This document shows, in pieces, positions 1 through 5,594 of a DNA stretch of 7,879 bases (position 1 is the first letter of the stretch; each line of letters opens with the position of its first letter). The stretch lies in assembly GCA_947097635.1 (NCBI GenBank), contig CAMURW010000064.1, positions 1-7,879 of the forward strand, read 5' to 3'. A program made the translations under genes and the position numbers. Source of the DNA: an uncultured Bacteroidales bacterium. Its GTDB lineage: Bacteria; Bacteroidota; Bacteroidia; Bacteroidales; P3. Under the pieces are notes generated by a model that saw only the letters and a program-made list of their open reading frames with translations, was not told the origin of the DNA and did not search any database.

Positions 1-452
1 ACGAACGCGTGCTGACACCGTGCAGCAGCACTGAACTGACCGTGGGCATCATCGGCGCTGGCTACGACTGGATGAACGATGCCGCCCCCTCCGGCGTGGT
101 AATAAAGGCAGCATGGAAATGGAACCTGCAGAAGGAGCAGTGTCGCTACACACCACTGCAAGGCTTCTACCTAAAGCCCGAACTAATATACGCCGCCTAC
201 GATTACGATGACAAGACGGCGAAGAACGCCGCCAACGACGGCTTCCGGCGCGACCACACCCACCGATGGGCGCTGCTGGCGGAAGGGGGCTGGCAACACC
301 TCTGGAAGTGGTTTCTCATGGACATCTACGTAGGACTGGGACCATCGTGGGGCTCGGTAAACACGGACAACTACTACCACGGCATCATGCTGTTCCCCAA
401 GGGCGGCAACCTGGCCTATACGGCGGGTTGCCGCTTTGGCGTAGCATTCTAA
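1..452 (+). CDS. Outer-membrane beta-barrel protein, C-terminal part (5' end outside window)
   Basis: The reading frame is open from the left edge (first full codon at base 3) to a TAA at 450-452, giving 149 visible residues. I see no true start inside the window; a GTG at 9 is in frame but lies within what already reads as a beta-strand. The visible part alternates hydrophobic and polar residues rich in Tyr, Trp and Gly, as in GIIGAGYDW, GFYLKPELIYAAYDYD, WFLMDIYVGLGPSWG and LAYTAGCRFGVAF. It ends in Phe, the usual C-terminal residue recognised during barrel assembly by the BAM complex. A location in the outer membrane as a small barrel is therefore likely. I do not recognise the specific family, although the layout resembles Bacteroidota barrel proteins of unknown function. 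It converges on pnp, so it is not in an operon with anything else visible here. Confidence 0.7.
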   Translation, partial: ERVLTPCSSTELTVGIIGAGYDWMNDAAPSGVVIKAAWKWNLQKEQCRYTPLQGFYLKPELIYAAYDYDDKTAKNAANDGFRRDHTHRWALLAEGGWQHLWKWFLMDIYVGLGPSWGSVNTDNYYHGIMLFPKGGNLAYTAGCRFGVAF

Positions 453-478
453 CCTTAGCCGTTTGCTTCCCTGACCTC

Positions 479-583
479 CTACCGCCGCCGATGGATGTCG
501 GCGGCGGTGAGCTTGCTGTCGTGGAACTCGGAGACGGTGGCAAACAGCACGTCGCTGCCACAGCAGAAGCCCGTTCCTTTCAA
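479..583 (-). CDS. Possible small ORF or gene remnant downstream of pnp
   Basis: Just after the pnp terminator, the minus strand has a 34-codon frame from a TTG at 583-581 to TAG at 481-479. It has no ATG and no visible ribosome-binding site. Its product would read LKGTGFCCGSDVLFATVSEF and then a stretch ending TAADIHRRR. Codon choice is strongly GC-ending (GAC, GTG, CTG, ACC, GTC, TTC, CAC, AGC, AAG, CTC), like the real genes in this window and unlike the AT-rich spacers. It could be a leaderless or read-through small protein, the 3' remnant of a decayed gene, or chance. The pnp terminator lies directly upstream, which argues against simple co-translation. I do not recognise the sequence. 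Confidence 0.25.
   Translation of the reverse strand: MKGTGFCCGSDVLFATVSEFHDSKLTAADIHRRR
481..508. repeat. GC-rich perfect inverted repeat (11-bp arms)
   Basis: Arms ACCGCCGCCGA (481-491) and TCGGCGGCGGT (498-508) are perfectly complementary around a 6-base loop TGGATG. No U-run follows on either strand, so it is not a canonical intrinsic terminator. It lies 28 bases after the stop of the plus-strand barrel gene and could cap or stabilise that mRNA's 3' end. On the minus strand it forms the end of the possible small ORF. Confidence 0.7.
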
Positions 584-587
584 CAAT

Positions 588-617
588 AAAAAAGAGACGA
601 AGGAGGGTTCGTCTCTT
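588..617 (-). terminator. Rho-independent terminator of pnp
   Basis: Arms at 592-601 and 608-617 (AAGAGACGAA / TTCGTCTCTT) make a perfect 10-bp stem with a 6-base loop. In the minus-strand RNA the stem runs into six U residues (A-run at 588-593 on the plus strand). It starts about 28 bases beyond the pnp stop codon, the expected place for its terminator. Confidence 0.88.
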
Positions 618-644
618 AAATAGTCATTCGGATGTTGGCGCTGA

Positions 645-2882
645 CTAACGACGGCGGTCCTCACGACGGTCGTCGCGGCGAGGGCCATGGTTGCCATCGC
701 GACGGAAACTGCGGTCGCCGTCACGACGTGGACCACGGGGATGTGCGGGTTCTTCCACGTAACCTTCGGGCTTGGGCAGCAGGACACGGTGGCTAAGCTT
801 AAGCTTGCCGGTCTTTTCGTCGATGGCGATAATCTGTACCTTGACGATGTCGCCCACGCTGAGGAGGCCTTCCAGCGTCTCGGTGCGCTTCCAGTCGTAT
901 TCGCTGATGTGCATGAGACCTTCTTTGCCAGGGAGGAACTCCAGGAAGGCACCGAACTCCACGATGCTAACCACCTTGGCATCGTAGATCTGCCCCACCT
1001 CGGGAACAGTGCAGATCTCCTTGATGCGCTTGAGGGCGGCATCGATGCTTACTTTGTCCACAGCTGCGATGTCCACGATGCCTTCTTCGCCTTTCTCTTC
1101 TATGTTGATGACGCTGTTCGTGGTCTTCTGAATATCCTGAATAGTTTCGCCACCCTTACCGATGACCGCGCCGATGAAGTCCTTGGGGATGGTGATCTGG
1201 ACGATGCGAGGCACGAAGGGTTTGTAGTCCTCGCGGGGTGCGGGCTGCACTTCGGCCATCTTGTTCAGAATGTGGAGACGTCCCTGACGGGCCTGCTCCA
1301 GTGCCTTGGCAAGCACGTCGTAGCTGAGGCCATCCACCTTGATGTCCATCTGGCAGGCGGTGATGCCGTCGCGGGTGCCGGTGACCTTGAAGTCCATATC
1401 GCCGAGGTGATCCTCGTCGCCGAGGATGTCGCTCAGTACGGCCCATTGGTCGTCTTTGCTGATAAGTCCCATGGCAATTCCGGCCACAGGCTTCTTCATC
1501 TTCACGCCGGCATCCAGCAGTGCCAGACAGCCACCGCATACCGAAGCCATGGACGAGCTGCCGTTGCTCTCCAGGATGTCGCTGACCACGCGGATGGTGT
1601 AAGGACAGTCGTTCTCGCCAGGCAGCATGCCTTTGAGGGCACGCCAGGCCAGATGGCCGTGTCCAACCTCGCGACGGCTGGTGGAGCCGCTGCGTTTCAC
1701 CTCGCCGGTGGCGAAGGCGGGGAAATTGTAGTGCAGCAGGAAACGGCGCGTACCTTCCACCACGGCGCCGTCGATGACCTGCTCATCCAACTTGGTGCCG
1801 AGGGTGCAGGTGGCCAGGCTCATAGTTTCGCCACGCTGGAAGATGGCACTTCCGTGCACGCTGGGCAGCACATCGGTCTCGCACCAGATGGGACGTATCT
1901 CGTCCAACTGGCGTCCGTCCATGCGGGTGCGGTTCTGCAGCACCATGTCGCGCATGGCTTCGCGCTCGGTGGCGGCATAGTAGCGGTCTATCATGAACTT
2001 TATCTCGTCGGTGAGGGTTTCCTCCGTATAGTTGGCATCGATGAAATCCTGCTTTATAGCCTTGAAGCCTTCTTCGCGCTTCTTCTTGTCGGCGATGCCC
2101 TGATGTGCCAGGTCGTAGCATTTCTGGTAGCAGGCATCGTGCAGTTTCTGACGCAGTTCCTCGTCGTTCACTTCGTGGCAGTATTCGCGTTTTGCGGTCT
2201 TGCCAGCTTCCACGGTAAGCTCTGCCAGCGTGCGGCATTCCACCTTGATGGCTTCGTGGGCAGCCTTGAGAGCACCCAACATGATGTCCTCGCTCACCTC
2301 CCTCATCTCGCCCTCCACCATCATGATATTCTCTTCGGTGGCTGCCACGATGAGGTCGAGGTCGGCATTGTCGATGTCCTGAGTGGGAGCATTGATGACG
2401 TATTGTCCGTTGAGGTAACTGACGCGTACCTCGCTGACGGGCCCGTTGAAGGGTATGTCGGACACCGCCAGTGCCGCTCCTGCTGCCAATGCTGCCAGCT
2501 GGTCGGGCATGGTGTCGTGGTCGCCGCTAAGCAGCGTAATCTGCACCTGCACCTCGGCGTGGAAGTTATCGGGGAAAAGGGGACGCAGGGCGCGATCCAC
2601 CAGTCGTGCGATAAGAATCTCGTACTCGCTGGGGCGTGCCTCGCGCTTAAAGAAACCGCCAGGGAAGCGTCCCATAGCATAATATTTCTCTTGATAATCG
2701 ACGGTGAGGGGCATGAAGTCTACGTTCTCTCCGACTTCCGTTTTGGCGCAGACGGTGGCGAGCAGCACGGTGTTGTTCATGCGCACCACGGCGGCACCGT
2801 CGGCCTGCTTGGCCACTTTGCCCGTTTCAACAGTAATGATACGGCCGTCGCCGAGGTCAATCTGTTTGGTGATGATGTTCAT
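645..2882 (-). CDS. pnp: Polyribonucleotide nucleotidyltransferase (PNPase)
   Basis: PNPase is a trimeric, phosphate-dependent 3'-to-5' exoribonuclease of mRNA turnover that can also add 3' tails; it acts in the cytoplasm. The start chosen is ATG at 2882-2880, giving 745 residues against about 711 in E. coli. An upstream GTG at 2924 only adds a poorly conserved extension. Domains in order: first RNase PH-like core (about 10-140, with the RNA-contacting FFKR at 77-80), helical linker (about 150-315), second RNase PH-like core (about 320-545, with SNGSSSMASVCGG at 439-451), KH domain (about 555-620, GXXG loop as IGKGG at 574-578), and S1 domain (about 625-700). D491, D497 and K499 line up with the metal and catalytic residues D486, D492 and K494 of E. 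coli. The last 30 residues (716-745) contain 13 Arg and look disordered. The gene follows rpsO in the classic order. Confidence 0.98.
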   Translation of the reverse strand: MNIITKQIDLGDGRIITVETGKVAKQADGAAVVRMNNTVLLATVCAKTEVGENVDFMPLTVDYQEKYYAMGRFPGGFFKREARPSEYEILIARLVDRALRPLFPDNFHAEVQVQITLLSGDHDTMPDQLAALAAGAALAVSDIPFNGPVSEVRVSYLNGQYVINAPTQDIDNADLDLIVAATEENIMMVEGEMREVSEDIMLGALKAAHEAIKVECRTLAELTVEAGKTAKREYCHEVNDEELRQKLHDACYQKCYDLAHQGIADKKKREEGFKAIKQDFIDANYTEETLTDEIKFMIDRYYAATEREAMRDMVLQNRTRMDGRQLDEIRPIWCETDVLPSVHGSAIFQRGETMSLATCTLGTKLDEQVIDGAVVEGTRRFLLHYNFPAFATGEVKRSGSTSRREVGHGHLAWRALKGMLPGENDCPYTIRVVSDILESNGSSSMASVCGGCLALLDAGVKMKKPVAGIAMGLISKDDQWAVLSDILGDEDHLGDMDFKVTGTRDGITACQMDIKVDGLSYDVLAKALEQARQGRLHILNKMAEVQPAPREDYKPFVPRIVQITIPKDFIGAVIGKGGETIQDIQKTTNSVINIEEKGEEGIVDIAAVDKVSIDAALKRIKEICTVPEVGQIYDAKVVSIVEFGAFLEFLPGKEGLMHISEYDWKRTETLEGLLSVGDIVKVQIIAIDEKTGKLKLSHRVLLPKPEGYVEEPAHPRGPRRDGDRSFRRDGNHGPRRDDRREDRRR

Positions 2883-2916
2883 TTTACTATTTTCTTCTTG
2901 TTTTCTAAACAGCAGC

Positions 2917-2938
2917 GGTGTCACACGACGTGAACGCC
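2917..2938 (-). promoter_or_regulatory. Possible leader hairpin of pnp
   Basis: About 35 bases upstream of the pnp ATG, GGTGTCAC (2917-2924) can pair with GTGAACGCC (2930-2938) around a 5-base loop, with one bulged base. In the minus-strand RNA one pair becomes a C-A mismatch. In E. coli, pnp is autoregulated through a leader stem-loop. A similar role here is inference only, because the homology of the leader is not shown. No clear TAnnTTTG promoter is visible between the rpsO terminator and pnp. Confidence 0.35.
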
Positions 2939-2996
2939 ACTAAATAACAATAATGTTCTCGAATAAATATTCTCGCGAGGAAGGCAATGGTTTATG

Positions 2997-3026
2997 AAAA
3001 AAAGAGACCCGGATAACCAGGTCTCT
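2997..3026 (-). terminator. Rho-independent terminator of rpsO
   Basis: Arms AGAGACC (3003-3009) and GGTCTCT (3020-3026) form a 7-bp stem that can extend inward by GG/CC after one mismatch, leaving an ATAA loop. The minus-strand RNA continues into seven U residues (A-run 2997-3003). It lies 27 bases beyond the rpsO stop and separates rpsO from pnp, so pnp would depend on read-through or on a promoter I cannot identify. Confidence 0.88.
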
Positions 3027-3053
3027 CAACCATAACCAAATAAATATGAAAAA

Positions 3054-3323
3054 CTATTTTCTCAAACCTAATTTCTTCACGATGTCGCGATAGCGATTGA
3101 TGTCCGCCTCTTTGAGGTAGTCCAGCATGCGGCGACGTTTGCCTACCAGTGCTACCAGGCTGCGCTTGCTCACCTGATCTTTCTTGCTGTTCTTGAGCTG
3201 CTCGGTGAGGTTCTGGATGCGATAGGTGTAAAGGGCTATCTGGGATTCGGCACTGCCACTGTCTTTGGCGGATTTTCCATACTGCGCATAAATCTCTTCT
3301 CTTTTCTCTTTGGTGAGGTACAT
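3054..3323 (-). CDS. rpsO: 30S ribosomal protein S15
   Basis: S15 is a primary 16S rRNA binder that shapes the central three-way junction of the 30S subunit. The product is 89 residues, the normal bacterial length, from ATG at 3323. Family blocks are clear: DSGSAESQIALYTYRI (21-36), SKKDQVSKRSL (46-56), LVGKRRRMLDYLK (59-71) and the C-terminal KKLGLRK. Aligned to E. coli S15 (mature numbering), D48 and S51 are kept as D49 and S52. The RNA-contacting H41 is Gln42 here, and the other histidines of that region are also replaced. It has its own promoter and terminator and sits directly upstream of pnp, as in many bacteria. The bases just before the ATG are A-rich with no Shine-Dalgarno sequence, as usual in Bacteroidota. 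Confidence 0.97.
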   Translation of the reverse strand: MYLTKEKREEIYAQYGKSAKDSGSAESQIALYTYRIQNLTEQLKNSKKDQVSKRSLVALVGKRRRMLDYLKEADINRYRDIVKKLGLRK

Positions 3324-3405
3324 GTTTTACTTTAGCTTTATTTTATTATTTAGTATCTGTTGGGTAGTGACTTCGGCGGACACGGAAAGGTCTCTTTCGA
3401 AATCG
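3324..3405 (-). promoter_or_regulatory. 5' leader of rpsO
   Basis: If transcription starts a few bases after the -7 box at 3410-3417, the rpsO mRNA has a leader of roughly 80 bases. It contains a small hairpin, GAAAG / CTTTC (3385-3389 with 3394-3398) around a 4-base loop, followed by an A/U-rich stretch up to the ATG. S15 represses its own translation through leader structures in several bacterial groups, and those structures are unrelated between groups. Whether this leader binds S15 cannot be told from the sequence. Confidence 0.4.
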
Positions 3406-3409
3406 GGCG

Positions 3410-3417
3410 CAAAAGTA
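3410..3417 (-). promoter_or_regulatory. Promoter -7 box of rpsO
   Basis: The minus strand reads TACTTTTG followed by C, an exact match to the Bacteroidota -7 consensus TAnnTTTG. It lies 87-94 bases upstream of the rpsO ATG. I do not find a good -33 TTTG at 19-21 bases further upstream, where the sequence is A/T-rich. Confidence 0.65.
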
Positions 3418-3507
3418 CTAATATTTTTTGGATTGTAGATAATTATTTTTTTGTCTTGTGACGCGAGATGCTGCTAGGACACATGTTTATCAACGTTACG
3501 GTGCTTT

Positions 3508-3523
3508 CTTAAATTCTGTTAAC
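3508..3523. repeat. GTTAA-N6-TTAA motif, copy 1
   Basis: The minus strand reads GTTAACAGAATTTAAG, which is GTTAA, six bases, TTAA. A related element with fully symmetric arms (GTTAA-N6-TTAAC) lies at 6630-6645. Both are intergenic or overlap a stop codon. No function is known to me. Confidence 0.4.
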
Positions 3524-3575
3524 AACGGGGATTCGGAACAAAAAACCTACATGAAAGGATGCCGATTCCGCCGTT

Positions 3576-3587
3576 ATTTTGCAAAAT
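3576..3587. repeat. 12-bp perfect palindrome ATTTTGCAAAAT
   Basis: ATTTTGCAAAAT is perfectly self-complementary and lies just beyond the aroQ 3' end. Its core TTTTGCAAAA is repeated in another perfect 12-bp palindrome at 5632-5643, beyond the hydrolase gene. It could be a protein-binding site or part of transcript-end structure. Confidence 0.5.
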
Positions 3588-3594
3588 GAGTGGG

Positions 3595-3613
3595 AAAAAG
3601 CGGCAACAGTTGC
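3595..3613 (-). terminator. Weak candidate terminator of aroQ
   Basis: GCAA (3603-3606) and TTGC (3610-3613) form a 4-bp stem, and the minus-strand RNA reaches five U residues after a 3-base gap (A-run 3595-3599). A competing pairing uses GGCA near 3622-3625. The stem is short, so the call is tentative. It begins about 18 bases after the aroQ stop. Confidence 0.35.
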
Positions 3614-3630
3614 TGACAAGATGCCTTTTT

Positions 3631-4050
3631 TCACTTTGCCAGCAGTGCCAGTGCAGCCAGTTTGTAGCCTTGCATGCCTAGTCCGCAAATCATGCCTCGG
3701 CAGACGGAGGTGATGAGACTATGGTGACGATACCGTTCGCGGCCGAAAATGTTGCTGATGTGCACCTCGACGGCAGGAATGGCAATGGCGCGGAGGGCAT
3801 CGTGGAGCGCCACGCTGGTGTGGCTGTAGCCTCCGGCGTTGATGATGATGCCGTGGCAGGAGGTGCCGGCGACCTGTATTTGGCCGATGAGTTCTCCTTC
3901 GATGTTGCTCTGAAAGTATAGGAACTCCACGCCAGGCATTTCCTCCCGCATCTCGTAGAGGAGCTGTTCGAAAGTTGTGCTGCCGTAGATGTTCTCTTCG
4001 CGATGGCCCTGAAGGTTGAGGTTGGGTCCGTTGATTATGGCTATTCTCAT
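3631..4050 (-). CDS. aroQ: 3-dehydroquinate dehydratase, type II
   Basis: This enzyme catalyses the third step of the shikimate pathway, dehydrating 3-dehydroquinate to 3-dehydroshikimate, as a dodecamer in the cytoplasm. From ATG at 4050 the product is 139 residues, close to the usual 140-150. The family's N-terminal block INGPNLNLQGHREENIYG (6-23) carries the catalytic Arg17 and Tyr22. QSNIEGELI (47-55), INAGGYSHTSVALHDA (70-85, substrate-binding Asn71) and VEVHISNIFGRERYRHHS (94-111, catalytic His97 and Arg108) follow. A longer in-frame version from 4155 is rejected because its extra 35 residues run through the gdhA terminator and add no family sequence. No Shine-Dalgarno sequence and no recognisable promoter lie in the short stretch between the gdhA terminator and the ATG. 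Confidence 0.97.
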   Translation of the reverse strand: MRIAIINGPNLNLQGHREENIYGSTTFEQLLYEMREEMPGVEFLYFQSNIEGELIGQIQVAGTSCHGIIINAGGYSHTSVALHDALRAIAIPAVEVHISNIFGRERYRHHSLITSVCRGMICGLGMQGYKLAALALLAK

Positions 4051-4084
4051 GATGAGGGGTGTAAAACAATGTTGTGCATTTGAA

Positions 4085-4124
4085 AAAGAAAGGACTGCCC
4101 CGCAAGTTGCGAAGCAGCCTTTTC
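4085..4124 (-). terminator. Rho-independent terminator of gdhA
   Basis: A long hairpin can be drawn: AAAGG (4089-4093), CTGC (4095-4098) and CGCA (4101-4104) pair with TGCG (4108-4111), GCAG (4114-4117) and CCTTT (4118-4122). There is one bulge and a CC/AA internal loop. The minus-strand RNA continues as CUUUUU (4083-4088), and the plus strand also has a short T-run after the stem, so weak bidirectional action is possible. It starts about 50 bases beyond the gdhA stop. Confidence 0.72.
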
Positions 4125-4174
4125 TGTCCATCATAAGTTGTGCGGCACAGGCCACTTATTCTTATTACAGGGGC

Positions 4175-5518
4175 TTAGACGATACCCTGTGCGAGCATAG
4201 CTTTGGCCACGCGCATGAAGCCGGCGATGTTAGCGCCCTTCTGATAGTCGATGCTGCCGTCTTTCTGTTTGCCGTATTCCACGCACATGTCGTAGATGTC
4301 GTTCATGATCTTGTGCAGCTGAGTGTCCACCTGCTCGGCAGTCCAGTTGTGGTGAGCTGCGTTCTGAGCGATTTCGAGGCCGGAGGTAGCCACGCCACCA
4401 GCGTTGACTGCCTTGCCAGGCCCGAAAGGAATACCTGCTTCCTTGATGGCCTCAATAGCAGCCTTCTGGCAGCCCATGTTGGAGATTTCAGCCACATATT
4501 GCACGCCGTTCTTAATAAGCTGCTTGGCGTCTTTCTCGTCCATCTCGTTCTGGAAAGCACTGGGGCAAGCGATGTCGCACTTCACGCTCCAGGCTTTCTT
4601 ACCAGCGGTGAATTTGGATACCTTGGGGAACTTCTTGGCGAAGGGTTCCACGATGTTCTTGCCGCTGGCACGGAGTTCAAGCATCTCGTCGAACATCTTC
4701 TTGTCCATGCCGCCCTTGATTTCCACCACACCGTCGGGGCCGCTGATAGCCACCACTTCTGCGCCGAGTTCGGTAGCTTTCTGAGCAGCACCCCAGGCCA
4801 CGTTGCCGAAGCCGGAGAGAGCCACTTTCTTGCCCTTCATGGTCTCACCTTTTTCGCGCACCATGCGGTCCACATAATACATAGCGCCGAAACCGGTAGC
4901 TTCGGGACGCATCAGGCTACCACCCCAACCGTAACTCTTGCCAGTGAGAGCGCCAGTGCTGTGCTCGCGAGACAGTTTCTTGTACATGCCGTACATGTAG
5001 CCAATTTCGCGGCCGCCCACGCCCACGTCGCCGGCGGGGCTGTCCTGGTCGGGACCGATGTTGCGCCACAACTCGTACATGAAGGCCTGGCAGAAGCGCA
5101 TCACTTCAGCGTCGCTCTTGCCTACGGGGTCGAAGTCGGATCCACCCTTACCGCCGCCGAGAGGCAGGTTGGTGAGGCTGTTCTTGAAGATCTGCTCGAA
5201 TCCGAGAAACTTCAGCATGGAGACGTTCACAGCTTTATGGAAGCGGAGGCCGCCTTTGTAAGCACCGAGGGCGGCGTTGAACTGCACGCGGTAGCCAAGG
5301 TTGGTTTGCACCTCGCCCTTATCGTCAACCCAGGTCACACGGAAAGTGAAGATACGATCGGGCTCCACAATGCGCTCAACAATCTTAGCTTTTTCGAATT
5401 CGGGGTGTTTGTTGTAGATCTCTTCGATGCTGCCCAACACCTCGTCAACGGCCTGCAAATACTCGGTTTCACCGGGATGCTTGGCTTCCAGATTCTTTAT
5501 TATTTCTTTTACTTTCAT
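4175..5518 (-). CDS. gdhA: Glutamate dehydrogenase, hexameric short-chain type (probably NADP-specific)
   Basis: The enzyme interconverts 2-oxoglutarate plus ammonium and L-glutamate, and is the main ammonium-assimilating reaction in gut Bacteroidales. It is 447 residues from ATG at 5518, normal for hexameric bacterial GDH. The catalytic domain (about 1-200) contains YKGGLRFH (87-94), FKNSLTNLPLGGGKGGSDFD (111-130) and PAGDVGVGGREIGYM (161-175). Residues K88, K112, K124, D164 and S379 correspond to K89, K113, K125, D165 and S380 of Clostridium symbiosum GDH. The Rossmann nucleotide-binding domain begins at 231 with VALSGFGNVAWG (232-243), and NAGGVATSGLE lies at 372-382. The loop that reads EGANMP in E. 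coli reads EISNMG (344-349). Cofactor choice cannot be settled from this alone. The gene has its own promoter and terminator, so it is probably monocistronic. Confidence 0.97.
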   Translation of the reverse strand: MKVKEIIKNLEAKHPGETEYLQAVDEVLGSIEEIYNKHPEFEKAKIVERIVEPDRIFTFRVTWVDDKGEVQTNLGYRVQFNAALGAYKGGLRFHKAVNVSMLKFLGFEQIFKNSLTNLPLGGGKGGSDFDPVGKSDAEVMRFCQAFMYELWRNIGPDQDSPAGDVGVGGREIGYMYGMYKKLSREHSTGALTGKSYGWGGSLMRPEATGFGAMYYVDRMVREKGETMKGKKVALSGFGNVAWGAAQKATELGAEVVAISGPDGVVEIKGGMDKKMFDEMLELRASGKNIVEPFAKKFPKVSKFTAGKKAWSVKCDIACPSAFQNEMDEKDAKQLIKNGVQYVAEISNMGCQKAAIEAIKEAGIPFGPGKAVNAGGVATSGLEIAQNAAHHNWTAEQVDTQLHKIMNDIYDMCVEYGKQKDGSIDYQKGANIAGFMRVAKAMLAQGIV

Positions 5519-5552
5519 GATATTTAATGATTTATATGAAATTTATTATTAA

Positions 5553-5568
5553 ATTTGTGGTTACAAAT
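5553..5568. promoter_or_regulatory. Inverted repeat over the gdhA -7 box and start site
   Basis: ATTTGT (5553-5558) and ACAAAT (5563-5568) are perfect inverted arms around GGTT. The right arm overlaps the -7 box, and the left arm would cover the expected transcription start, the position of a repressor operator. Alternatively it is a 5' hairpin or a by-product of A/T-rich sequence. Confidence 0.4.
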
Positions 5569-5594
5569 GTACAACCTTTTTTTGATATGGCAAT
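5564..5594 (-). promoter_or_regulatory. Promoter of gdhA
   Basis: The minus strand has TACATTTG at 5571-5564, an exact match to the Bacteroidota -7 consensus TAnnTTTG. ATTG sits at 5594-5591, exactly 19 bases upstream, and matches three of four bases of the -33 box TTTG. The predicted start lies near 5558, giving a leader of about 40 bases before the ATG at 5518. Confidence 0.75.

Noticed and set aside
2883..2924. An upstream GTG start for pnp at 2924
   Set aside because: The added 14 residues are not family sequence and would run through the leader hairpin. The ATG at 2882 begins a normal PNPase N-terminus.
687..2933. A 748-codon open frame on the plus strand opposite pnp
   Set aside because: It is codon-aligned with pnp. 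Its lack of stops follows from near-absence of TTA, CTA and TCA codons in pnp, and the product is low-complexity His/Val/Ala-rich with no family features.
3575..3582. TATTTTGC at the palindrome read as a plus-strand -7 promoter box
   Set aside because: The spacing is one base short of TAnnTTTG, and no plus-strand gene follows.
4051..4155. A longer aroQ starting at 4155
   Set aside because: The extension is Cys-rich, unlike the family, and overlaps the gdhA terminator. The ATG at 4050 begins directly with the conserved N-terminal strand.
4016..5527. A 503-codon open frame on the plus strand opposite gdhA
   Set aside because: It has the same cause as the frame opposite pnp: it is in codon register with gdhA, and the gdhA and aroQ products are unmistakable on the other strand.
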